NCBI GenBank assembly: GCA_963705545.1
Contig: CAVPJX010000001.1
Coordinates: 62,001 to 126,000, forward strand
Origin: DATBLY01 sp963705545
Lineage (GTDB): Bacteria; Actinomycetota; UBA4738; HRBIN12
DNA: 64,000 nucleotides
Direction of reading: 5' to 3'
Shown: piece by piece, positions 26,068 through 34,639 of the stretch
Numbering within the stretch: position 1 is the first letter of the stretch
Layout of the letters: every line of letters starts with the position of its first letter
Notes under the pieces: generated by a model
Seen by the model: only the letters and a program-made list of their open reading frames with translations
What the model was told of the DNA's origin: nothing
Databases searched by the model: none
Translations under genes and position numbers: made by a program

Positions 26068-26559
26068 GTGCCCGCGTCACGGGCCGCACATCCGAAGGAC
26101 TGCCACGAGCGGGCCCTGGGCCTGCTTGCGGTGCGGGCACGGAGCCGACGCGAGCTCGAGCGGCGGCTGCTCCAGGCCGGATTCTCCGGCGACGAGGTGG
26201 CCGATGAGCTCTCCCGACTCGAGGCGGTGGGGTTGATCGACGACGAGGACTTCGCCAGGCAGCTGGCACGCCACGCCTTCGGCACGCGGGGGTCGGGTTC
26301 ACGGGCCGTGACCGACGCCCTCGCCGCGAAGGGGGTCCGGCCCGACCTGATCGCGACCGTGGTCGCGGAGTTCGACCGGGATCCGGAGGCCCGGGCGGAG
26401 CAGCTCGCCCGGTCGCGGGCGCGGAGCCTCGTCGACCTGGACCCGGCCAGGGCGTTCACCCGGCTGAGCGCGCTCCTGATGCGCCGGGGGTACGACCCGT
26501 CCATGGCCCGCACCGTGGCGCGCCGGGTGTTGGCCCTCGGGTCGTCCGGCGACGATTGA
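26068..26559 (+). CDS. recX: Regulatory protein RecX
   Basis: A 163-residue, three-helix-repeat protein that caps and limits RecA filaments. Recognisable pieces are ALGLLAVRARSRRELERRLL, GLIDDEDFARQLARH and ALLMRRGYDPSMARTV. GTG 26068, 7 bp after the recA stop, is preferred over an in-frame start inside recA. Cotranscription with recA places it under LexA. Confidence 0.88.
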   Translation: MPASRAAHPKDCHERALGLLAVRARSRRELERRLLQAGFSGDEVADELSRLEAVGLIDDEDFARQLARHAFGTRGSGSRAVTDALAAKGVRPDLIATVVAEFDRDPEARAEQLARSRARSLVDLDPARAFTRLSALLMRRGYDPSMARTVARRVLALGSSGDD

Positions 26560-26587
26560 GGAGACCCTCGTCGAGCCTTCTGGACCC

Positions 26588-26616
26588 TTGTGTCGTCACC
26601 CGTGCGGCCGTAGCAT
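26588..26616 (+). promoter_or_regulatory. Promoter for rny with a long leader
   Basis: TTGTGT (26588-26593), 17 bp, then TAGCAT (26611-26616), followed by about 200 nt before the RNase Y start at 26826. I see no coding frame with family features in 26560-26825, so this is probably an untranslated leader. Confidence 0.5.
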
Positions 26617-26825
26617 CGGTGGACACGAGAGGAACTTCCACGGACACCCGACGTTCACCGACGAGACGCAAGGACCGACCACAGGATGACGAGCCAGGGA
26701 GCCAGATCTCGAGCGCGGAGGGCCATCGGCTGACCGCGCTCACCCGTGCGCGCCATCGCTTCGAGCAGTGAACATCGGATGAACCCCGGGAACCCTCTCC
26801 CGACGACGACGTGTTGGGAGGAACG

Positions 26826-28358
26826 ATGGTTCCGGTGCTGGTCGGTATCGCGGCCCTGCTGGTGGGGATCGCCGCCGGGTTCTGGATCCGCAAGACGATC
26901 GGGATCTCGAACGCCCAGAGCGTAGAGGCCAAAGCCCAGAAGGTGCTCCTGGAGGCGGAGCGCGAGGCCGATGTCACGGTCAATCGCTCGCTGCAGGACG
27001 TCAAGGACGAGATCGCCGCGATGCGCCGCGACGCGGAAGAGGACGTGCGCCTGCGTCGCGAGGAGGTCGCCCGCGCGGAGTCGCGGCTCACGCAGGCCGA
27101 GGACGAGCTCCGCCGGCGCGTGAAGACGGTCGAGGATCGGGCGACCGAGCTCGAGGAGCGCGATCAGAAGCTGCAGTTCGTTCGGGAGCAGCTCGAGCGC
27201 GCCACCGAGGTCCACCGAGCCGAGCTCGAGAAGATCGCCGGGATGACGTCGCACGAGGCGCGGGACCAACTGATCGCCCAGGTCCTGGAGGAGGCGAAGC
27301 GAGGGGCGATGGCCCAGGTCCGCGAGATCGAGCAGCGCGCCCGCGAGGAGGGCGAGGAACGCGCCCGCAAGATCGTGACGATCGCGATCCAGCGGGTGGC
27401 GTCCGAGCAGACGGCGGAGTCCACGGTCTCGGTGTTCGCGCTGCCCTCCGAGGACATGAAGGGCCGGATCATCGGCCGCGAGGGCCGCAACATCCGCGCC
27501 TTCGAGGCGACGACCGGGGTCAACCTCATCATCGACGACACCCCCGAGGCGGTCGTCCTGTCGAGCTTCGACCCGGTACGCCGCGAGGCCGCACGGATGA
27601 CGCTGGAGAAGCTCGTCTCGGACGGCCGGATCCACCCCGCCCGGATCGAGGAGGTCCACGAACGCTCGCTCCGCGACCTGGAGGAGCAGATCCGCCGGGC
27701 GGGTGAGGACGCGGTGGCCGAGGTCGGCATCACCGACATCCACCCGGAGATGATCAAGCTCCTGGGGCGCCTGCAGTACCGGACGTCCTACGGCCAGAAC
27801 GTGCTGAAGCACCTCGTGGAGTCCGCGCACATCGCGAGCGCGCTGGCGGCCGAGATCGGCCTCGATGGGACGATCGCGAAGCGGGGCGCGTTCCTGCACG
27901 ACATCGGGAAAGCCGTGACGCACGAGATCGAGGGCTCCCACGCGATCATCGGCGCCGAGATCGCGCGCCGGATGAAGGAGGACCCCGAGGTCGTCCACTG
28001 CATCGAGTCACACCACGGCGAGGTCGAGCAGCACTCGGTCCACGCGGTGCTGGCGCAGATCGCCGACTCGATCTCGGGGGGCCGGCCCGGGGCGCGGCGG
28101 GAGAGCCTGGAGACCTACGTCAAGCGCCTCGAGCGTCTCGAGGAGATCTGCACGGCCCAGCCGGGCGTGGTCAAGACGTTCGCGATGCAGGCAGGCCGCG
28201 AGGTCCGGGTGATGGTGCAGCCGGAGGATGTGGACGACCTGCAGGCGCAGACGATCGCCCGCGACATCGCGAAGCAGGTGGAGGAGGAACTCCAGTACCC
28301 CGGCCAGATCAAGATCACGGTCGTGCGCGAGACCCGCGCCGTGGAGTACGCGAAGTAG
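26826..28358 (+). CDS. rny: Ribonuclease Y
   Basis: A 510-residue membrane-anchored endoribonuclease that starts mRNA decay. It has an N-terminal helix (VPVLVGIAALLVGIAAGFWI), a long charged coiled coil (about 30-190), a KH domain (IIGREGRNIRAFEATTGVN) and an HD domain (HDIGKAVTHEIEGSHA near 358). ATG 26826 has GGAGG 6 nt upstream; a TTG at 26811 is also in frame but less likely. RNase Y replaces the RNase E role in many lineages, and with RNase J and PNPase here suggests a Bacillus-like degradation set. Confidence 0.95.
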   Translation: MVPVLVGIAALLVGIAAGFWIRKTIGISNAQSVEAKAQKVLLEAEREADVTVNRSLQDVKDEIAAMRRDAEEDVRLRREEVARAESRLTQAEDELRRRVKTVEDRATELEERDQKLQFVREQLERATEVHRAELEKIAGMTSHEARDQLIAQVLEEAKRGAMAQVREIEQRAREEGEERARKIVTIAIQRVASEQTAESTVSVFALPSEDMKGRIIGREGRNIRAFEATTGVNLIIDDTPEAVVLSSFDPVRREAARMTLEKLVSDGRIHPARIEEVHERSLRDLEEQIRRAGEDAVAEVGITDIHPEMIKLLGRLQYRTSYGQNVLKHLVESAHIASALAAEIGLDGTIAKRGAFLHDIGKAVTHEIEGSHAIIGAEIARRMKEDPEVVHCIESHHGEVEQHSVHAVLAQIADSISGGRPGARRESLETYVKRLERLEEICTAQPGVVKTFAMQAGREVRVMVQPEDVDDLQAQTIARDIAKQVEEELQYPGQIKITVVRETRAVEYAK

Positions 28359-28378
28359 GAGGACGGCCCCGCACGGGG

Positions 28379-28384
28379 TAGCCT
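28379..28384 (+). promoter_or_regulatory. -10 element for miaB
   Basis: TAGCCT ends 10 nt before the miaB ATG at 28395. This fits a leaderless or very short leader. Confidence 0.4.
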
Positions 28385-28394
28385 CGGAGCCACG

Positions 28395-29738
28395 ATGCCG
28401 GACCGGTTCATGATCCGCACCTTCGGGTGCCAGATGAACGAGCACGACTCGGAGCGCATCGCCGGCCTGCTGGTCGCCGACGGCATGACTCCGACCGAGG
28501 ACGTGGGTGACGCGCGCGTGCTCGTGTTCAACACGTGCGCGATCCGCGAGAACGCGGACAACCGCCTGTACGGCAACCTGGGGCACCTGAAGCCGATGAA
28601 GGATCGCGACCCGAGCCTGCGGATCGTGGTCGCCGGCTGCCTGGCGCAGAAGGACCGGGGCGGGATCCAGCAGCGGGCCCCGTGGGTCGACGTGGTGATC
28701 GGGACCCACGCGCTGCCGCACCTCGTCGAGCTGCTGCGGGCGTCGGAGGCGGACGGACCCCAGATGGACGTCCGTGAGTACACGGAGGTCTTCCCGAGCG
28801 CGCTCCCCGCCGCCCGTGGCGACGCCTTCCGCGCGTGGGTATCGATCGCGCCGGGCTGCGACAACGCCTGCACGTTCTGCATCGTCCCGCTGGTGCGCGG
28901 ACCGCAACGCTCGCGACCGCTCGGCGACATCCTGGCCGAGGTGCAGGGCCTCGTCGCCAGCGGGGTCGTCGAGGTCACGCTCCTCGGCCAGAACGTCAAT
29001 ACGTACGGCCGTGACGTCACGGTGCCGGAGAGCTCCCGGCGGCCGCTGTTCGCCGACCTCCTCCGCCTCGTCGGCCGCGTGGAGGGTCTCCGCAGGCTGC
29101 GGTTCACGTCGCCGCACCCCCACGACTTCACGCCGGACGTGATCGAGGCGATGGCGGCGACCCCGGCCGTCTGCGAGCACATCCACTTCCCGCTGCAGTC
29201 CGGATCCGACCGCGTGCTGCGGGCGATGCGACGCTCGTACCGCCGCGATCGCTACCTGGCCTGGCTCGACCGGATCCGGGAGGCGATCCCCGAGATCGCC
29301 GTGTCGACGGACATCATCGTGGGGTTCCCCGGGGAGACGGAGGCCGACTTCCGAGACACGCTCGACCTGGTCGAGCGCGCGCGGTTCGATTCGGCGTTCA
29401 CCTTCCAGTACTCGCCGCGCCCGGGGACGCGGGCGTCGTCGTTCGAAGATCAGGTGCCGAAGGCGGTGGTGCAGGAGCGCTTCGACCGGCTCGTGGCGCT
29501 GCAGGAGCGGATCTCGCTCGAGCGCGCCCGAGGGACGATCGGCGACACGGTCGAGGTGCTCGTGGAGGGCGCGGGCAAGCGGGGCCCGGGCTCGCAGGGG
29601 CGGACCCGCACGAACCGCATCGTGCATCTCGGGACGTCCGTCGCGCCGGGGACGTTCGCGAGCGCGCGGATCGTCGCGGCCGCGGCGCACCACCTGAGCG
29701 GCGAGCTGCTGCCGTCCGCGGAGTCCGTGGCCGTCTGA
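28395..29738 (+). CDS. miaB: tRNA-2-methylthio-N6-dimethylallyladenosine synthase
   Basis: A 447-residue radical SAM methylthiotransferase acting on i6A37 of tRNAs reading UNN codons. The N-terminal UPF0004 domain holds three cluster cysteines (TFGCQMNEHDSERI, NTCAIRENA, AGCLAQKD). The radical SAM motif CxxxCxxC is GCDNACTFCIVP near residue 155, and a TRAM domain closes the protein. miaA, which makes its substrate, follows 10 bp downstream. Confidence 0.96.
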   Translation: MPDRFMIRTFGCQMNEHDSERIAGLLVADGMTPTEDVGDARVLVFNTCAIRENADNRLYGNLGHLKPMKDRDPSLRIVVAGCLAQKDRGGIQQRAPWVDVVIGTHALPHLVELLRASEADGPQMDVREYTEVFPSALPAARGDAFRAWVSIAPGCDNACTFCIVPLVRGPQRSRPLGDILAEVQGLVASGVVEVTLLGQNVNTYGRDVTVPESSRRPLFADLLRLVGRVEGLRRLRFTSPHPHDFTPDVIEAMAATPAVCEHIHFPLQSGSDRVLRAMRRSYRRDRYLAWLDRIREAIPEIAVSTDIIVGFPGETEADFRDTLDLVERARFDSAFTFQYSPRPGTRASSFEDQVPKAVVQERFDRLVALQERISLERARGTIGDTVEVLVEGAGKRGPGSQGRTRTNRIVHLGTSVAPGTFASARIVAAAAHHLSGELLPSAESVAV

Positions 29739-29748
29739 GGCGGCCGCC

Positions 29749-30672
29749 GTGACCGACCCACGACCGCTCGCGCTGGTGGGGCCGACGGCCGTGGGCAAGA
29801 GCGCGCTCGCGCTCCGGCTCGCGGGGCTGCTCGGCGCGGAGATCGTCTCGGTGGACTCGATGCTGATCTATCGCGGGATGGACGTCGGGACGGCGAAGCC
29901 GACGGGCGCCGAACGCGCCGCGGTGCGCCACCACCTGATCGACGTCGCCGACCCGTCCGAGCCGTACTCGGTCGCGCGGTATCAGGCGGAGGCTCGCGCG
30001 GCGGTCGCGGAGGTCGCGGGCAGGAAGCACCGCTCGTTGCTGGTGGGCGGGTCCGGTCTGTACCTGCGGGCGGTGGTCGATGAGCTGCGCTTCCCGGGGA
30101 CCGACCCGGCGGTCCGCGTCGACCTGGAGGCGGAGGGCGCCGTCGTCGGCGCGCCGGCGCTGTACCGGCGCCTCGCCGACCTCGACCCCGCCGCCGCCGA
30201 GAAGATCGAGCCGGGGAACCTGCGGCGGACGGTTCGGGCCCTCGAGGTCGCGGCGATCACCGGCCGGCCGTTCTCGACCTACGCGTTCGCGTGGGAGCGC
30301 TACCCCTACGACGCGATGCGGGCCGCGGGCGTGACGATGGCGCCCGACGTGCTCCGGAGCCGGATCCGATCCAGGGTGGACGCGATGATCGATGCGGGGT
30401 GGCTCATCGAGGTGCGGACGCTCGTGGACCGGGGGTTCGGTGGGTGGCTCACCGCGACCCAGGCCATCGGATACGCTGAGCTCGCCGCGCATCTGGAGGG
30501 GCGGATGTCCCTCGAAGAGGCCGTCGACGCGACGGTCCGTCGGACCCGGCACCTGGCGCGGCGCCAGCTCGCGTGGTTCCGGCGTGATCCCCGGATCCGG
30601 TGGTTCCAGGCCGGACCGGAGGGCGCGCTCGGCGTGATCGACGAGGTCCGCGGCTACCTGGAAGGTGGATGA
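29749..30672 (+). CDS. miaA: tRNA dimethylallyltransferase
   Basis: A 307-residue enzyme transferring a dimethylallyl group to A37 of tRNA. It has the P-loop GPTAVGKSALAL near residue 10, the substrate motif DSMLIYRGMDVGTAKP, and LLVGGSGLYLRAVVD. It starts with GTG soon after miaB; its stop and the dapF GTG are adjacent. The MiaB-MiaA-DapF order is common in Actinobacteria. Confidence 0.95.
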   Translation: MTDPRPLALVGPTAVGKSALALRLAGLLGAEIVSVDSMLIYRGMDVGTAKPTGAERAAVRHHLIDVADPSEPYSVARYQAEARAAVAEVAGRKHRSLLVGGSGLYLRAVVDELRFPGTDPAVRVDLEAEGAVVGAPALYRRLADLDPAAAEKIEPGNLRRTVRALEVAAITGRPFSTYAFAWERYPYDAMRAAGVTMAPDVLRSRIRSRVDAMIDAGWLIEVRTLVDRGFGGWLTATQAIGYAELAAHLEGRMSLEEAVDATVRRTRHLARRQLAWFRRDPRIRWFQAGPEGALGVIDEVRGYLEGG

Positions 30673-31542
30673 GTGACGCTCCGGTTCGCGAAGTACCAGG
30701 GATCCGGGAACGACTTCGTGATGGTGCTTGACCCCGAGGGGGCGCGGCCGCTCGCCACCACGGAGATCTCAGCTCTGTGCGACCGGCGGTTCGGGATCGG
30801 CGCGGACGGGCTGATCCGGGTGACGGGCGACGGCTCCGGGTCGGCGCCGTACTTCATGGACTATGCGAACGCCGACGGCAGCCTCGCGGAGATGTGCGGC
30901 AACGGGCTCCGATGCGCCGCGGCGCTCCTGCACGACGAGGGGAGGTCGCCCGGCTCCTCGTTCGTGATCGACACGCGTGCGGGCGCGAAGCGCGTGGAGC
31001 TCGACGTCCGCGAGGGCCGGGTGGCGAGCGTCGCGGTCGAGATGGGCGTGCCGGCGTTCACGCTCGCGGCGATCCCCATGCGAGGGCCGGCTTGGGAGAC
31101 GTTCCTGGGCGAACCGATCGAGCTGGGGGAGGGGTGGGTCGCGAAGGCCTCGGCGGTCTCGATGGGGAACCCGCACCTCGTCGTCTTCCTCGAGGACGAG
31201 CCGGGCCGGGTACACGTGTCCCACGTGGGCCCCGCGCTCGAGCACGACCCGCGGTTCCCCGAGGGGACGAACGTCGAGTTCGTCCAGGTGCACGCGGATC
31301 ACATCGAAGCCCGCGTCTGGGAGCGCGGCTCGGGGGAGACGATGGCCTGCGGCAGCGGCGCCTGCGCGGTGGCCGTCGCGGCGAACGAGGCGGGGCTCGC
31401 GCCGCGCTCGACCGTCGTGCGATTCCCGGGCGGCGATCTGGGCGTGGAGCGTCGGGAGGACGGATCGGTCCTGCTCTCGGGGCCGGCGGAGCGGGTCTTC
31501 GACGGCGACGTGGACCTCGATCGCCTGCTCGTCGGCCGATGA
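30673..31542 (+). CDS. dapF: Diaminopimelate epimerase
   Basis: A 289-residue cofactor-independent epimerase converting LL- to meso-diaminopimelate. The two catalytic cysteines lie in the symmetry-related motifs MCGNGLRCAAALL and ACGSGACAVAVAANEAG. KYQGSGNDFVMV is the N-terminal signature. It overlaps the dapE start by ATGA and heads the dapF-dapE-dapC-dapD run. Confidence 0.96.
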   Translation: MTLRFAKYQGSGNDFVMVLDPEGARPLATTEISALCDRRFGIGADGLIRVTGDGSGSAPYFMDYANADGSLAEMCGNGLRCAAALLHDEGRSPGSSFVIDTRAGAKRVELDVREGRVASVAVEMGVPAFTLAAIPMRGPAWETFLGEPIELGEGWVAKASAVSMGNPHLVVFLEDEPGRVHVSHVGPALEHDPRFPEGTNVEFVQVHADHIEARVWERGSGETMACGSGACAVAVAANEAGLAPRSTVVRFPGGDLGVERREDGSVLLSGPAERVFDGDVDLDRLLVGR

Positions 31543-32643
31543 TCGGGGCCGCCGACTCCGGGCGTCTAGCCGAACGCCTCGCGGAGCGCACGCTCGAGCT
31601 CGTGAACGTGCCATCGGAGAGCCGGCACGAGGAGGCGATCCTCGACCGCCTGGCCGGGTCCGTCCCGGCGGATCGGTTCCGGCTCGTGGACGGGTCGGAC
31701 GCCGTGCGGTTCTTCCTGCCCGCCGAACGGCGCGAGGGGGTACCGCTCGTCGTGCTCGCCGGTCACGCCGACACCGTGCCCGCCGAACGGGAACCTCCCC
31801 GGCCGGCGGGACGGCACCTCCGTGGCTGGGCGCGGAGCCGTGGACATGAAGGGGGCGCTCGCGGTCATCGTGGAGCTCGCCGGCGCCGCCGCCGCGCGGC
31901 CGCCCGGGGATCTCGACGTGGGGCTGCTGTTCTTCGGCCGGGAGGAGCTGCCGATCGGCGAGAGCGCGCTGTTGCCGCTCTTCGACCGATGCCCGGTGTC
32001 GCGCGGGATCGACCTGGCGATCGTGATGGAGCCGACGGACAACCGGCTGGAGGTGGGATGCCTCGGGAACCTGAACGCGCGGGTGACGATCCGGGGGCGT
32101 GCCGCGCACTCGGCGCGCCCCTGGCTCGGTGAGAACGCGATCCACGCCGCCCTCGGGGTGCTGGCCCCGATCGCGGCCCGGCCACCGAGGGACGTCCGGA
32201 TCGAGGACCTCACGTACCGCGAGGTGGTGAGCGTCACCCGGATCGACGGCGGGATCGCGGCGAACGTCGTGCCCGATGTCGTCACCGCCTCGGTGAACCT
32301 GCGGTACGCGCCGAACCGCACGCCCGCCGACGCGGAGGCCGAGCTCCTCGCGCTGGTCGGCCCGGGCGCGGACGTGGAGATCGTCGGCAACGCGCCGCCC
32401 GGTCCGGTGACGATCCGCAACGCGCTCGTCGCCCGCCTGCGGGACGCCGGGGACCTGGAGGTGGCGCCCAAGCAGGCGTGGACGCCGGTGGCGGAGTTCG
32501 CGACGGCGGGCGTGGACGCCGTGAACTTCGGGCCCGGCGACCCGGGGTACGCTCATCGGGACGACGAGCGGATCGAGGCGGGCGCGCTAGCCCGATCCGC
32601 GGAGGTGCTGCGCGCGTTCCTCGCGGGCGGGAAGGACGGGTGA
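31539..32643 (+). pseudogene. dapE: Succinyl-diaminopimelate desuccinylase, interrupted by a frameshift
   Basis: This M20 zinc peptidase homologue releases succinate from N-succinyl-LL-diaminopimelate. The N-terminal part (from ATG 31539, overlapping the dapF stop) reads to LAGHADTVPA in one frame. The rest (GNLPGR, AVDMKGALAVIVELAG, MEPTDNRLEVGCLGN) continues one base later. Dropping one base near 31782-31786 restores VPANGNLPGR, which is the expected DapE motif, so this is one extra base and not two genes. All other DAP genes are intact, so an assembly or read error is as likely as true inactivation. The stop overlaps the dapC start (TGATG). Confidence 0.85.
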
Positions 32644-33815
32644 TGGAGCTCTCGCGGGCCTACCGGGACGCAGAGCCGTACGCGTTCGAGGCGCTCGACC
32701 GTCGCAAGGCCGAAGCGCGGGCCTCGGGCCGCGTCCTGATCGACTTCGGGGTCGGCGACCCGCGCGACGAAACCCCGGCGTTCATCCGCGAGGCGCTCGT
32801 CGCGGCGGTGGGGCCGACGTCTTCGTACCCGCGGGCCGCGGGGCTCCCCGAGCTCCGCATGGCGATCGCGGGGTGGATCGGCGCGCGGTTCGGCGTGGAC
32901 ATCGACCCCGACGCGGCGATCCTCCCCACGCTCGGCTCGAAGGAGGTCGTGTTCTCCCTGGTGCAGGCGGTCCTGCGGCCCGAGGACGGGCGCGACCTGG
33001 TCGTCGTGACCGCGCCGGGATACCCGATCCCCGAGCGCGGGGCTCGCTTCGCGGGCGCCGACGTGCGGCGGCTCCCGCTCACACCCGAGCGGGACTTCCT
33101 GCCCGACCTGGACGGCATCGCACGCGAGGACCTCGACCGTATCGCGCTGCTGTGGCTGAACTACCCGAACAACCCGACGGGCGCGGTGGCGCCGCTGCGG
33201 TTCCTCGAGCGAGCGGCGGCGCTGGCCCGTGAGCACGGGTTCCTCTTGGCCTCGGACGAGGCGTACAGCGAGTTGTGGTTCGGGGACAAGGCGCCGGTCT
33301 CGGTCCTGCAGGTCGGTGACCACCCGAACGTCGTGGCGATCAACACGCTCAGCAAGCGGTCCTCGATGACCGGATACCGGTCGGGCTTCGTCGCCGGCGA
33401 CCCGGCGGTGATCGGCGCGATGAAGCGGTTGCGGCCGGCGGTCGGGGTCACGCCACAGGAGTTCGTCCAGCGGGCGTCGGTGGCCGCCTGGGGTGACGAG
33501 GAGCACGTGGAGCGCAACCGCGTGGCCTACGCGCGCAAGCGCGCCCTGTTCCTGGAGCTCTTCGCGCGCAAGGGGGTCGCCGTCGCGGCGAGCGAGGCGA
33601 CGTTCTACCTCTGGGTGCAGGTGCCGGGCGGCGGATCCTCGGCGGCGTGGGCCGAGGAGCTGCTGGCGCACGACGTGGTCGTCGCGCCGGGCGCCTTCTT
33701 CGGGCCCGAGGGCGAGGGATTCGTCCGGATCGCGATGGTCCCCACGTTCGACGAGTGCGTGCGCGCGGTCGGCGTGCTGGACGCGGCGCTGCCCGATCCG
33801 GCGGTGGCCGTGTGA
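32643..33815 (+). CDS. dapC: Succinyldiaminopimelate transaminase
   Basis: A 390-residue class I PLP aminotransferase. The PLP lysine is in NTLSKRSSMTGYRSGF, and NYPNNPTGAVAP and ASDEAYSELWF are standard fold-type I motifs. The DapC assignment rests on its position between dapE and dapD with overlapping codons at both ends; it would make N-succinyl-LL-diaminopimelate from the keto acid, with glutamate as donor. Paralogues such as LL-DAP or aspartate aminotransferases share these motifs, so specificity is inferred from context. Confidence 0.9.
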   Translation: MELSRAYRDAEPYAFEALDRRKAEARASGRVLIDFGVGDPRDETPAFIREALVAAVGPTSSYPRAAGLPELRMAIAGWIGARFGVDIDPDAAILPTLGSKEVVFSLVQAVLRPEDGRDLVVVTAPGYPIPERGARFAGADVRRLPLTPERDFLPDLDGIAREDLDRIALLWLNYPNNPTGAVAPLRFLERAAALAREHGFLLASDEAYSELWFGDKAPVSVLQVGDHPNVVAINTLSKRSSMTGYRSGFVAGDPAVIGAMKRLRPAVGVTPQEFVQRASVAAWGDEEHVERNRVAYARKRALFLELFARKGVAVAASEATFYLWVQVPGGGSSAAWAEELLAHDVVVAPGAFFGPEGEGFVRIAMVPTFDECVRAVGVLDAALPDPAVAV

Positions 33816-34639
33816 CCGTCTCGCACGACGAGCTGGCGGCCCGGATCGGCGAGAGCTTCGGCCGTCCGGATGTCGCACCCGATGCCGAGGCCGTCGAGGA
33901 GGCGATCCGGCTCCTGGACGAGGGGCGGGTCCGGGTCGCCGAGCCGAGCGCGGACGGGTGGACCGTGAACGCGTGGGTCAAGCAGGCCGTGCTGCTCTAC
34001 TTCCGCGTGCGCGGGCTCGAGACGACCGAGGCGGGGCCGTTCGAGTACCACGACAAGCTCCCGCTGAAGCATGGGTACGCCGAGGCCGGCGTGCGCGTCG
34101 TGCCGCCCGCCACGGCCCGCTACGGCGCGTACCTCTCGCCGGGCGCGATCCTGATGCCGAGCTACGTCAACATCGGTGCCTGGGTGGGCCCCGGCACGCT
34201 GGTCGACACGTGGGCGACGGTCGGTTCCTGCGCGCAGATCGGCGCGAACGTCCACCTCTCCGGGGGCGTCGGGATCGGCGGGGTCCTGGAGCCGGTCCAG
34301 GCAGAGCCCGTGATCGTCGAGGACGGCGCGTTCGTCGGCTCCCGATGCGTGATCGTCGAAGGCGTACACGTGGGGGCGCGGGCGGTGCTCGGTGCCGGCG
34401 TCGTGCTCACGGGCAACACGCCGGTGATCGACGTGACGGGCGCCGAGCCGGTCGAGCATCGGGGGTCGGTGCCGGCCGAGGCGATCGTGATCCCCGGGAT
34501 CCGCACGAAGGAGTTCCCCGCCGGCACCTACGGGCTGCCGAGCGGGCTGATCGTCGGGTATCGCGGCGCGTCCACCGACGCGAAGATCGTCCTGAACGAC
34601 GTACTGCGCGAGTTCGGGCTCCCGACGGACGAGACGTGA
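33812..34639 (+). CDS. dapD: Tetrahydrodipicolinate N-succinyltransferase
   Basis: A 275-residue left-handed beta-helix acyltransferase that succinylates tetrahydrodipicolinate. The core reads MPSYVNIGAWV, VDTWATVGSCAQIG, HLSGGVGIGGVLEP, typical of the 274-residue proteobacterial DapD and unlike the longer, divergent mycobacterial/corynebacterial DapD. The start is a GTG overlapping the dapC stop (GTGA), and the stop overlaps the hflX GTG. Confidence 0.95.
   Translation: MTVSHDELAARIGESFGRPDVAPDAEAVEEAIRLLDEGRVRVAEPSADGWTVNAWVKQAVLLYFRVRGLETTEAGPFEYHDKLPLKHGYAEAGVRVVPPATARYGAYLSPGAILMPSYVNIGAWVGPGTLVDTWATVGSCAQIGANVHLSGGVGIGGVLEPVQAEPVIVEDGAFVGSRCVIVEGVHVGARAVLGAGVVLTGNTPVIDVTGAEPVEHRGSVPAEAIVIPGIRTKEFPAGTYGLPSGLIVGYRGASTDAKIVLNDVLREFGLPTDET

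Noticed and set aside
26556..26771. Short rightward open frame between recX and rny
   Set aside because: No family features and skewed composition; the promoter and leader interpretation explains the region better.
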